From positions 256,731 to 320,730 of the forward strand of contig VZTJ01006074.1 in NCBI GenBank assembly GCA_013397795.1: a DNA stretch of 64,000 nt, written 5' to 3'. The position numbers were made by a program, and so were the translations under genes. Shown in pieces: positions 9,848-21,322 of this stretch. Position 1 is the stretch's first letter. Each line of letters opens with the position of its first letter. Below the pieces are notes generated by a model. That model was not told the origin of the DNA, made no database searches, and saw nothing but the letters and a program-made list of their open reading frames with translations. This DNA comes from Orthonyx spaldingii. Taxonomy: Eukaryota; Chordata; Aves; Passeriformes; Orthonychidae.

Positions 9848-12800
9848 TATACATTAAAGATATATATGTGCCTGTGTCTATAAAGGTTTTCATTTGAAAT
9901 GCCATATAGGGTTTTCATTTGGAAATGTGGAAATTGTGAAAATTTACATAAAAATAAATCAATGCAGTCCATACTGCTTTAGGAAATAAGAAAAATAAAA
10001 TGTACACTTGAACTCTTCTCAAGCTGTCAGCATCCTGTTGGTGAGCTCACTTGACCAAGGGTATCCTCTATGTGCTAAAAGAGGCAAAGGATTTAAAATG
10101 GTCAAATTGTAAACAAAGAATGCTTTATATGGTAAATGCAAAGTAGAATAAATTTTTTAAAATAATAGGAGAGAAGTACCGGATTGAACAAGCAGTAAAT
10201 TATTTATTCCCTTTGGACAACTAAACTACTCTGAAAGAGAAAAGCTTTTATAAGAATTGATTGTGTACTAGCACATTATGACTGGAGCAATACCACACCA
10301 TACTAGTTCTTCAGGGTTTTTATTTCTGTAATATTTTTATGTAATAGCCAAAACAATAAATAAACCCCAGAAATTTCTTTGTACTCTTTGTGTGGTGGGA
10401 TAATGCAGCACCCTTGTCAGGCAAGAAACTACACAGTCTGTCATTTATTCTTATTATTGGCTAATATAGTATCTGATGTGGGGATGTTAGTTCATGAGAA
10501 ATCTAGACAGGAAATAACATGAAAGGCTGTTAATCCCCATTAAGAAGAATAACAGTGTCATGAGAAATACGAGGACACTGTTCCATTACGGGTGTTAAAT
10601 GATGGGGAATGCACCATCCTAAGAAGCTCTCACTAACATCCTCTCTATCTGCAGGTTTCCGTGAAAGTGCATTTATGACCCTTTGCACAGCATTTGTCAT
10701 CATGAACATAACCTTTAGAAGGTTTCTCTAGTTAGCTCCTCTCTCCCCCCCCCTTTCTAACACCTGGCCTGGGTCACAGTGCATCTGGTCCTTACCACCG
10801 CAGGCGGATGGAGGACACGGGAGATCTGTGTTTGCACACATCCAGTGCAAACACTGTGAGGATTACAGCCCCCAGCTGTAGGGAGAAGACAGCGACTGCA
10901 CGGAGGAGCAAGTTGTGACCTTCTGCTTGGTTTTGTCACGGTCTCCGACTGCTCAGGAAGAGTACCTGCATCTGAGACCAGTAGTTTAAATATCACAGTT
11001 TGATCATTAATTGCTGTGCAGGCGCTAACCCTAAATCAAAATCTATAAAATGACAGCCATAAACTTTGGGATACAGATTTTACTGTTGACCTCTTGGTGA
11101 TTTCATGGCCAATTAAAATTGTTAAGGTGTGTTCAGTGTGCTCCCTGGAACCTGAAGTTCAGTTCTATCTCGAATACATAATTTGCAAATGCTACTGCCC
11201 TGAATACTATGTATGTGTAAAAGACTGAAAATGTCCGTAACCTCAGTATAATTAAGGAAAGTAGTTAAAATACGACACTGGAATAATAGTAATATATCAC
11301 TATAAACGCTTCTTTTCAGAAAGTACTGTTTCAAACAATAAATTTTAAAAAGCATTTATAAAAAAACGACCTTTAATTTTTTAGAGATTGGTCAAACTTG
11401 TATTTCCAATCTACCACATTTTAGATTAATTCTGTTATCTTACGTATTGAAAAACTTCATTTCTTGATGGATCTTGATTGTTCTATAATTCTATATACAG
11501 CTTAATTTCCAATAGTTTAAAACTCCAGTCTGTTATAAATTTTTGCCTCATTAGATAGTGCCTGAAAAACATAAACTCTCTATTGTTAGAGCAAAAAAGT
11601 TATTTATCATATTTTTAACAGGATCATTAAGATAAATAAAAATCTGAAAATTCTGAAGGAACTATGAATGTATTTTGTCATGGCAAGACAGCTGTTTGCT
11701 AATAATTAATACTAATCCAAATTATGAAGTGACATTTATGCACTGTATTTGGCATAATACATAAAATTTTAGCTAAAGGTAGAACTACTGATTTGCACTT
11801 TGGCTGGCAAATACTTTTTTATTGGTCATAGTGGTTCCCACCCTGAGAATTTAGTAATGCCACGTTGTTGGGTTAAGTTAATAAATGGGAAGTTAAATTT
11901 TACAAACGAATCACTTCCCCTTATCAAAGTTTACATGTCTATAATAAGGAGAACACAGCATTTTTTTTTAATACATTGCACTTTCCATTTCTAATAACTG
12001 TTACCTTATAGCATGTTTTGTCAAGGTAGTAGCAATATATTACATATAGATAGCACAATGCATGGACAATCCTATGGGTCTGGGAGCAGTGTCCAAAAAT
12101 CCTACCAAAGCTGTCCATGTGGAAATCCTACAAACAGGGCCATATTTTCAGGCTGCTGTCCTCCCCAAGGCATGTGCCTCTTATCTCTGGGCTGCAGATA
12201 GGTGCACCTGGCTACTCCAAATTCACTTGCCTGAGCCACTAGGGACCCTGGCAAACTCCTATAGGACTGAGCTGTCTGAGGTACTGCCTATTACTGTCTT
12301 TCCCCTTCACTCCTGCTTCAGCAACAGGTCAGCAGTGAGAGCGCTCACCTGGAAAAGAGAAAGCCCATTTTCCAGTCTCTCTGTAGTCTAACAGGTTTTC
12401 AGTCCATGTTGTCTATCTGCTAGATACTCTCAGCTTCTGCCAGCTACCACTCCTTCCTTAAGGGCAGATGGCTCTGCATCTGTCCCCACTGTTTTGGTTT
12501 TTTTCTCTGTAATAGTGGCTCTTCAGACTGCTGGCACCGTGTTCCTTAACCTTAGCAAAGCATCCTTGCCATGGAGGCACTGGCTAAAAGGAAACACCAT
12601 TCTCCTGAAGGTTGTGTCTCATGTAGCAGCCCTACAGTTTGTTACAAAAAGGCTTCTCATGGTGAGAGCAGCAGGCAGGGAAGAGCAGGCTGGGAAGCCC
12701 ATTGCAGGACTTTACCTTGGGGCACGGAGTGTGCACATCTCCAGAGCCTGAATGAAAAGGTGCCTGAGCCACTTCAGTGCAATCCTAGTGCCCGCACTGG

Positions 12801-14849
12801 GTGATAACTAAATCCCATTAGAGACTAAGTCAGCATTTTCCCAACTGGGGAACATCCCTTTTCCCCAAGGAAAGAACATGGAAGTACTTGTGACTGTGGT
12901 GGGTGGGAGAGAGGAGCACAGCAGCCCAATTTTGACTATCTCGGCAAATGCAGTGGTGAAAAGGATGCAGTGTGTGCAGGGACTGGGAACTTCAAGGTGC
13001 AAACAGTTCCCTCTAAACATCCCAGGTTCCCATGTAGTATAGAGACTGAGGTGCCTGTGGCACAATGGACTGGGTCTAAGTAACAAACTGCTCTTTTTGG
13101 GTTGTTGATGGTTTGGGTTTTCTCTGTTTTTAATATGGGGATCTTCTTGGATCATTTAGTTGTATCAGCTTCATCCATATTCTAATTTGTCCAGTTATTG
13201 TGCTTTGTTTTGGTCTATTACACTTTGGTAAGTCATGCATTTTGATGGTTTTTCATCCTACTGTTAATAGGCTTAATGGTATGCTCAAAAAATCATCATA
13301 TAATTGGACTTAATATTTTTTTTGTTTGTGTACTTCACAGTAATGAGTCTGTTTGTAACTAATATAGTCAAATAAAGGTAAGAAAGAAAATAAAATCCAA
13401 GCACTTGGTACTTGTTACTTTACAGAAGGGGGGAAAAATCCCAGCCTAAACTGTTGCAAATTTATTTACCTGAGTAAAATATAGGCCTGACTAGTGCCTA
13501 AAACATCTGACATAAGGGCTATAAAATCATCTTTGTCAAGGACACATGAAGGAGGCTGAAATTTTGCATTTAATCTGAACCTTCACAGATCCTTCAGAAG
13601 TGGCTGACTTGTAATATAAAATTAATTAGCCATGATACAGGGGAGAAACAAGAAGGACTGGAAACAGCTGCAAAGAGTTAGGATTATGCCATGCAGCCCA
13701 CAATGTAATTATTCAGGAATTTCAATCAGATAGGAGGGAGGATATTCAGGGAGATGGAGGCAGGACAGAGGTTACAGAGTGCAGGGTAGTTAGGGGAGAA
13801 GGTGCTTGCACCACAGATGTTGTGGCCGTGCCTGGAGCTGATGGCAGGATGGGCTGTGCAGCTGGCAGGCAAGGACCCACTCCTCTTGGTAAAGAGTTTG
13901 CTGTCCGTCTCAGCAGCTGCTGATTCACACCTGAGTCTCACTGTTCATCGCATGACGGACTTCAGGAAGACCCAGATGTCCCAATTTGTAAACTGTTGAG
14001 CATCTGAGCTTGAGTGTCTCCCATACAGGTATCCATTTCGAGGCCCCTGGGAAATAAAATGTACCTCAGGGTACCAGACCCTATTTGCTGCAGCATAGGT
14101 GATATAAGAAAAGATGGCACATGGCATCTGTGTCAACTGTGATCCATGCTGAAGTCCCAGGGCAATGCCTCTTGGCTCTCAGCCCTCCTTAGTCTGGGTG
14201 GGGTATGCACCAATGGGCAATACAGCACCCAGGACCACTGGTGCCACGTGGTTCAGAGGGAAAGTCATACTTTTGAAAGGGGGACATAGGAGTTTTATGG
14301 GCCTGGACATATTTGTGCTATCTAATTTGTTTGGCAAAAGTTTGTGCAGATAATCTATCTGAAGTGCACATCTTGTGATGGAATAGAGTCTTTTATGTCC
14401 ATAATGCATGACTATTATATTACAGTAACAGGCAGGACAAGGAAATGGGAAGATAAGAGATTAGTATAGTCTTTAAAAATGTCTATTATTATTCAAAACT
14501 CTATAACTGTCTTTGCTGAAGACAAACTATATTATAAAAACACAGTATAATATTACCTGAATTATGGAATCATGGCTTCTAGAGGCATAAATACCGTTAT
14601 TTTGGCATTTCTGCTATGGTGTCAGTACATAGTTCTGCTTGTTCCATAGACTGTGGAAAAGCTAAATCAAAATTTCCTGACAACTTCTGATTCAGCAATT
14701 TTTACAATAAGTAGAGGTTATACCTACCTGAAAGCCTGTTTGAAATATGAAAAAAAAAGGAAGTGAAAAGAGAGCATGAAAGACAAGAGGAGAAGGCAAA
14801 GAAAGAGACCAGAGACCTTAGGTAAAGGAGCACCTACTGGATGCTTCAC
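9848..14849. other. Long unassigned non-coding stretch
   Basis: Five kilobases with no gene I can support. A pure C run lies near 10746-10755. A somewhat GC-richer zone (about 12050-13080) holds several overlapping open frames on both strands (115 codons or fewer), which reflects composition. A tRNA-like A-box resemblance near 13051-13080 was considered and rejected. No transposon is recognised. Confidence 0.5.
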
Positions 14850-15820
14850 CCAGTTGGCAGCCAGTCATTAGGGGGTTCCCCATGGCTCAGTATTGAGGCC
14901 AGTCCTGTTTAATGTCTTTATCCATGATCTGGACAAGGGGACCAAGGGCACTGTCAGTCAGTTTGCAGAAAACACCAAGCTGGGTGAGAGTGTTGATCTG
15001 CTGGAGGGCAGGAAGGCTCTGCAGAGGGATCTGGACAGGCTGGATCATGGGCTGAGGCCAAAAGTCTGAGGTTCAACAAGGTGAAGTGCCAGGTCCTGCA
15101 CTTGGGTTGCAACAACCCCATGAAGTGCTACAAGCTGAGGCAGAGTGGTTAGAAAGCTGCCCAGTGGAAAAGAACCTGGGGGTGCTGTTTGACAGCAGCT
15201 GAACATGAGCCAATGTGGGCCCAGGTGGCCAAGAAGGCCAATGGCATCCTGGCCTGTATCAGCAATAGTGAGGCCAGCAGGACCAGGGCAGGGATTGTCC
15301 CCCTGTACCCTGATGAGGCCAAACCTCAAGTCCTGTGTTCAGTTTTTGGGCCCCTCACTGCAAGAAGGGCATTGAGGTGCTGCAGCGTGTCCAGAGAAGG
15401 GCAATGGAGCTGGTGAAAGGTCTGGAGCACAAATTTTATGAGGAGCATCTGAGGGAGCTGGGGATGTTCAGCCTGGAGAAATGAAGGCTCCAGATGGGCC
15501 TTATCACTCTCTACAACCACCTGAAATGTTAGGTGGGAATTGGCCTCATCTCCAAGGTAACAAGCGACAGAATGAGAGGAAATGACCTCAAATTGCACCA
15601 GGAAAGATTTAGATTTCATGTTAGGAAAAACTTCTTCACCAGAAAGGCATTGGAACAGACTGCTCGGGAACGTGGTTGAGTCACCATTCCTGAAGGTAAA
15701 GACATGTAGATGTGGAGCTTGGGGACATGGTTTAGTGATGGACTTGGCAGTGCCAGGTTAATGGTTTGAGTCGATGATCTTAAGGGTCTTTTTCAGCCTT
15801 AATGGTTCTGTTTTTCTATA
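14850..15820 (+). mobile_element. CR1 LINE, longest copy in the window, plus strand
   Basis: Starts around GGGGTTCCCCATGGCTCAG, which encodes the VPQGS-type segment of the CR1 reverse transcriptase, and runs through TTTAATGTCTTTATCCATGA (FNVFIHDLD) and TTTGCAGAAAACACCAAG, the position of the catalytic F-A-D-D box, here reading F-A-E-N. It continues through AAGAAGGCCAATGGCATCCT (KKANGIL), a 3' UTR-like segment ending GAGTCGATGATCTTAAGGGTC, and a degenerate terminal TTCTGTTTTTCTAT. The wording belongs to a different CR1 subfamily from the copies at 33.8 and 51.8 kb (KKANGIL rather than QKAKRVLGCI). Frameshifts and deletions, for example around 15525-15545, make it non-functional. The 5' edge is approximate. 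Confidence 0.92.
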
Positions 15821-16021
15821 AATACCAGGCTGAATGAAATCTGAGGCCAGAAAACATGGTTAAAGTATAGTTATTATCCAGTTAACTCAAATTGACTTGA
15901 ACACACTTGGAAAGGGTGTTCAGCTGACCTGGTTAATGAATAGTTCATGAGCTGACAGTCTTCCTTCTCATGGAGAGGAGAACTGGGTGTGCTTTGTATA
16001 GCTTAAATGCCTGAGCAAACT
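15821..16021. other. Unassigned non-coding spacer
   Basis: Unique sequence downstream of the CR1 3' end; no target-site duplication is evident, as expected for CR1. Confidence 0.5.
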
Positions 16022-16060
16022 GCATTAATTTCAGTGGCCTCTACTCAACTTGTGTAAATT
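16022..16060. repeat. Possible ancient MITE-like fragment
   Basis: GCATTAATTTCAGTGGCCTC, then TACTCAACTTGTGTAAATTA, resembles an old amniote repeat with the wording CATTGATTTCAGTGGGACTA followed by CTCA...GTAAA. Only about 40 bp is comparable and divergence is high, so this is a weak call from memory. Confidence 0.25.
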
Positions 16061-19000
16061 ATTTGGATTACTTAGATTAATCAATAAAGTTAATTTCCTC
16101 TCTTCTCTGCCCATCTTCTAAACAGACCAGAACACATAGACGAGAGGCAGAATTCCTCAGCTCCACAGCAATACAGGGTGTTAGTTTGAATGTTGGTGGA
16201 CAGATGCCTCTGGAAGGCAGCATATTTACAAGTGGGACATAAAGACCCAATGTCAAGACAGGAACCTGCATGGCTGGTGAGGGGAACAGCTTGCATCTTT
16301 CAAAGCATTTGGGCACACATTCTCCAGAAAAGACAGATAAATAGACAGTGATATTCAGGAAATCTTTTGAGCCTTGTTTTACATAGAGATGCTTTGCATT
16401 TGTTGTCCAAAGCAAACTTCTACTTATATCCTCTTCTCCCTGTGTGAAAAGCTAAATCAGTAAGGATACCAGTAAACTTCCTTTTCCATCAAATTCTAAA
16501 GAAATATACTTAAAATTGGTATTTTAATACTATTTTGTGTACTTGCAGCCAATTTTTTTAAAACTACAGTTATTTACAGTATTTATTTAATATGTGAGTA
16601 CCGTGCAATATGACATGGATTTCCTGGGGTTTGGATTAACAGTGACTAGTAAATTGATAAGCCAGCTTGTCGTACATGGTGCTGGGGATTGATTTTCTTA
16701 ACTTTTTGAAGTTATTGCTCAAATCTTTCCACACAAAGAACCAACTCATTCCCTTTTTTCCACTGTGGTTTGTAAAGATGGGATTCAACTGATCAGATTT
16801 CACTGCTGACATCTGAGCTAATTGTCTAGACTGTCCTTGCTGTCACAGGAGAGAACGGGGCCTCATTGGTCTCAGTTCACTTAAGGCAGACATTTAAAAC
16901 AGACCAGATGAGTGACACGTTCCCAGTGCACGTTTCTCTCTGGTGATTCATGTGAATCAAGATTATGGGAGTGTGGATGTTTCAATGTAAGTGAGTCTTT
17001 ATCACCTGTGAGTGACATTCTACAGGGGGAGGATGATCCCCCTTTAGCAAGGATTGCAGGTATAAGGGACCTTACTGAACAAAACAGGGTTTTGATTATT
17101 AATTTCCTGCTGTATTTCTTATAAACACTTTGTCTCCGAAAGAAGCATGCATTTCAGAATGACTCTTACATGCTGGGCTTCTTTTGGACTGGTTTGGGTT
17201 TTGAGGAGGGAAGTGTTTTGCTTTTCTTCTTGTTCTTCCCTTGTAATGCTTAACTGTGGTTTGTTCAGCCAGAGTTTCTTGTGTGTCTGTTGCACAAATG
17301 TTCATGTGCAAAGCACAGTAATTCTTGAAGTCATGGCACTGAATTTCATTGCTTTTTAAAGACCCTTTAGGAGATTCCTAGAATCAGCTTGGGACCAGGA
17401 AGAAATAGTGCTGTGAATATTCACGTTTTAACACAAGATGTCGTTCAGCAGAGTAACATCTGCTGCTTCCTTAATGTGCTGCTTTTTCCAGGAAACCGAA
17501 TCAGTAACAGTTAAGTTTTATCTTGAATCTGTGCTGATAGTGTGATTTCTTTGGATGAGAAGGGGAGAGTTTATCTGAATAGCCAGGAGCAGTGAAGGGC
17601 TCTTCAGTTTCTGGAGGTATTATAAAAAAGTTAAGCAGCCTTTACATTGCTACTAACTAAAAGAAAACCAGCACCAACAATATTAAAGAAAGAAGGAGTC
17701 AAAATAAGCCCTAGCTCTGGGTGGCCAGTTCAGTGGACCCAAGAACAGACTTCATCCTTGCTAAATAACTCAGATACTTGCCATGGGTTTTGCAGTCTGT
17801 GTATACAAGAGCAAAATTCTTCCTTTTGCTGTCCTGCTGGTAAGCAGGGCCAGATCCTTAATGACCTACTTTTTATTATTTGGTAAAACAAGATATATTA
17901 TTCAGCAGGCTTCCCAATTAATTGATTTTCTGCTATTTGGGATATAAGAATTCAAGATAACATTGATGGTGTTCATGATGGTAACACAGGCAGATGATGC
18001 TAGAAGGGAAGATTCAGGGATTTTTGGTTTTTAACTGATGCAGTGAAGTGTGCTCATTTGTTCATTAGAAGTGCATTTAAATTGGCTTAACCATATGTTC
18101 ATTTAGTTCTTCATAATACTTTAACACTGGCAGGAGTGAAGCCTCCCAAAGAACAATTCCCTTGCGCTTCCAAACATGATGTTAAACAGGTCTGCTTTAA
18201 TATTCTTTCACTGCATAAAGCAAATGTATAAAACAAACTCATTTATCAAATGAAAAGAATACAAACACTGAAATACAATTACTTTTCTGATGGCAGTTGA
18301 ACAGGTGCTATATTGTAATGTATGATAGAATACCAAACAGATTCATTATGATTATTGCTCACCATTACAATAAAGGTAACCTTTTTCAGGATCTGATCGT
18401 TCAAGCATTTTTATACCTGCCTAACTTTGCATATGACTTCAAAGCAACTGGTCCCAAGGGCATGTTTTCAGGACTAAGAATTTAATGCCTGGACTCTTAA
18501 ATAATACATCACTTAAAGTGTAAGAAAGTAGACGAGTTAATTATTTAGTTTGGTTTTTGCTGTCGAAAACAGTTGCCAGCAAGTAGAACAGATAGGTAAG
18601 AAGAGTCACAACCTGCAGAGATTTTTAAATATAGAGCAAAACAGAAAGCGTTCTGTTGCCATTTGCATACATTCCTAGAAGTAACAGAGAAACTCAGCTC
18701 GCAAATCAGAAATTGTGAATGAATTCAGCAGATTTGTCAAACAACATGATTTAAAAATAACTGATGGGTATAGCATATGTCAAAACAAGCTAGACAAGGC
18801 AGCTTCACTGCCCGTGCTCCTTCTTCTGTGGGAGTCAGCAGAGACTTGCTATCAGCCTTGCTGAGGAGGGAGGTTTACCTCCCATCGCTGGGAGAGGGCA
18901 ATCTCCCTGGAGCCTGCCCGCACCCTTACCTCACCCCACCATCCCTCAGCCACTCTCCCAGGGCATATCTGCAGAGCTCTGCCCAGCAGTGGCCCTTTTA

Positions 19001-21156
19001 TCCCCCTGCTAGCAGAATTTCTGTTCTCTTTTGAGTCAGTTGCCTTCCCTGTCCTATGCATTTTGGCTCAGAAACATTCTGCTTCTTCAAAGCTTTGCAA
19101 CAACAAGGATTTGACAATCTGTTGGTGTTAAGCCAGGTTTATATCAAAGCACAGCAGTGAAGTAATATCGCCTATAGCGGCTGTGGGACTGATTTTTCCT
19201 TTCAGAGGTGTGGCTGATTTGCCATCTTCCCCAAACATATGTAAGATCTTCACAGAACAGCATTACAGAAGGGTCAGAGTTTTATTGCTGTCCAGTTCAT
19301 GAGCCAAAACAGCATACCAGGCCAGAGGAAGCATACCCTGTGTCATATACAAACCAGTGGGAAGTAAAAATAAATGAGGAAAGAAAGAAATTTATACTAA
19401 AATATATTTATACTGAATATATACTTTGATATCTGAAAAATATTTGTGTATCATACATGAATATTGTTGCTAGAACATGGGAGATGTTATATCTCTACTG
19501 TTTTTTTTCCGGTTACTGTTGGAAAATTAATGATTTTCTGGAGCAAATAAATCACCACTTGGCAGCTGTTACTGGCGGGACAGAAAGTAAAACACACATA
19601 TGCTGTGCAAAATATTTGTCTCCTTTCCTTTCTTATGAGTGTGAATGAAATAAAGTACTGGTAGGTGTTTCCAACCAGCACTAAGCTGCTCTTTGTTAGT
19701 CCCTAAACAAGATGAATATATAAATACTGACTGTAGTTGGTTTTCTTTAGTGCTCAGCTCTCGTTCATTCAGCAAGCTGAAGTCATATGCACCTGGCCAG
19801 ATTCAGACACGTAAACAGTTTTCTTGAAGCATATTTCACCAAGAAGGGTTTTGTTGAGTGCCTAGGATGGACTCTAAAGCTGGAGGATCCTCGTTATTAA
19901 AAAGTAAAGCATCATCTTCCTCTCCTGAATTCTCGGTCTGAATTAATTTGTTGTCTGGTAGTCATCTCTGCTCGGCGAGGGAGGGTCACCTGTACACCAG
20001 TGGAGTTTGCCACTTGGTAGCCAAAAGCAGTAGCTGCTTTCATGGGCTTTCATTAAGGCTCTGTCAGTGTTAAAGCCTACACAGTAGGTTAGAATTTGTA
20101 GCCTTACTTCCCAAAGACAGAAATAAAAGAGAGTTATCTGGTGAACAACTCCCAGGATTTTCTGTTATGTCTCTGAGATTAACGGCATATGTCCCATGGC
20201 TCTAGGTGGTCATCTAAGGAGCTATGTGGGAGTGTATAGCCCTGATGTCATCAGAAGGAACTTGGATGTCAGCTCATTGCCCTGACCTGCCCATGGCACA
20301 CCTACGTAAGACTGCAGGATATGTAAGGGATGACTTACTTTGATCTTAGGAAGCAGGGCTGGAAAGACTCAACAAAGCCATAGAGGCTATCTTGCAAGAC
20401 TGAGGTACGGTGGTACTTCTCAGATATCAATTGAGATGTCAAATAATTTTTTTTTTTCATGCAGATTAAAAAACACAGCCCTGAACTGTGTCAGCATATT
20501 TCTTTCAGTAGATGTTTACATGCTAAACCAAAAGGAAACCTGCTTGTTTATTAAGTTCTCATGGCTTTTGTTAGCTCTCTTTTCTTCATGCCCTTCAGTT
20601 TCCTTCCATTAACCACCTAACACAATCCTTTTATCTTTTGTTTAGCTAGCTGTGCTTTGGTAGTCCTTCAGACTTTGAAAAGCCTCTGTGGCTAACCTCT
20701 TTCCTTCATAAGAAAATACCTCTGCCACTTATAGACTTCTGTGGTCGTTCATGGTGAAGTTTTCATAAAGTTCCCTTTCCTTGTATTTCCGTCTCCCTGT
20801 CTCCCAGTGTCTCCCCTGTAGCTGCAGTACATTAGATAAGGAGTCCTTCTCGGAATGCTTGCTGTTCAAGGGAGAATGGGGCACACTGCCCTGCAACTTT
20901 TATAGAATTAATATGCTGCCTGGGGTAAAATCAAGACCTTGACTTTCCTGAACAACCCTGTGCTTTCTGAGTGCCAAAAAGGTAGTAGCTGCTCTTTCCT
21001 GGGTTTCTTACAAGCCCACTGATGAGTCATAAACTTGGATTTTAGGAAAAAAAAGACACAGAGAGATTTCTTCCAGTGTCATCAATAGTATCTTCATTCA
21101 ACCTCATGCAACCATTTAAAACCACTAAAACTTTAAAACCATCATTATGTCTCTGG
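16061..21156. other. Long unassigned non-coding stretch
   Basis: Unique, mostly AT-rich DNA. A GC-richer patch at about 18780-19060 has overlapping frames on both strands (85 and 69 codons) without domain features. GGGCCAGATCC near 17848 and GGCCAGATTC near 19796 share the end word of an old palindromic repeat family but are too short to call. No genes or RNA genes are recognised. Confidence 0.5.
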
Positions 21157-21322
21157 TTTTTTGGTTTTGTTCTGTACGGGGACTTTTGGTGGTTTTGGTG
21201 GGTTGTTTATTTTGGTTTTGGGGTTTTTTTTTTGGGGGGTGATTTGGGTTTTTTTTAATTTGGTTGGTTGGTTTGGTTTGGGGATTTTTTGGGTTTTTGT
21301 TTTGTTTTGTTTTGTTTTTTAA
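21157..21322. repeat. T/G-rich low-complexity tract
   Basis: About 165 bp in which the plus strand is almost entirely T and G: TTTTGG and GGGG blocks with T runs, ending in (TTTTG)n. The complementary strand is A/C-rich. Runs of three to six G occur, but the spacers are mostly longer than seven bases, so a canonical G-quadruplex is weak here. Confidence 0.85.

Noticed and set aside
13051..13125. tRNA-like stretch (TGGCACAATGGAC resembling an A box, later GGTTTGGGTTT)
   Set aside because: No proper anticodon stem, acceptor stem or B box; too degenerate to call a tRNA, tRNA pseudogene or SINE.
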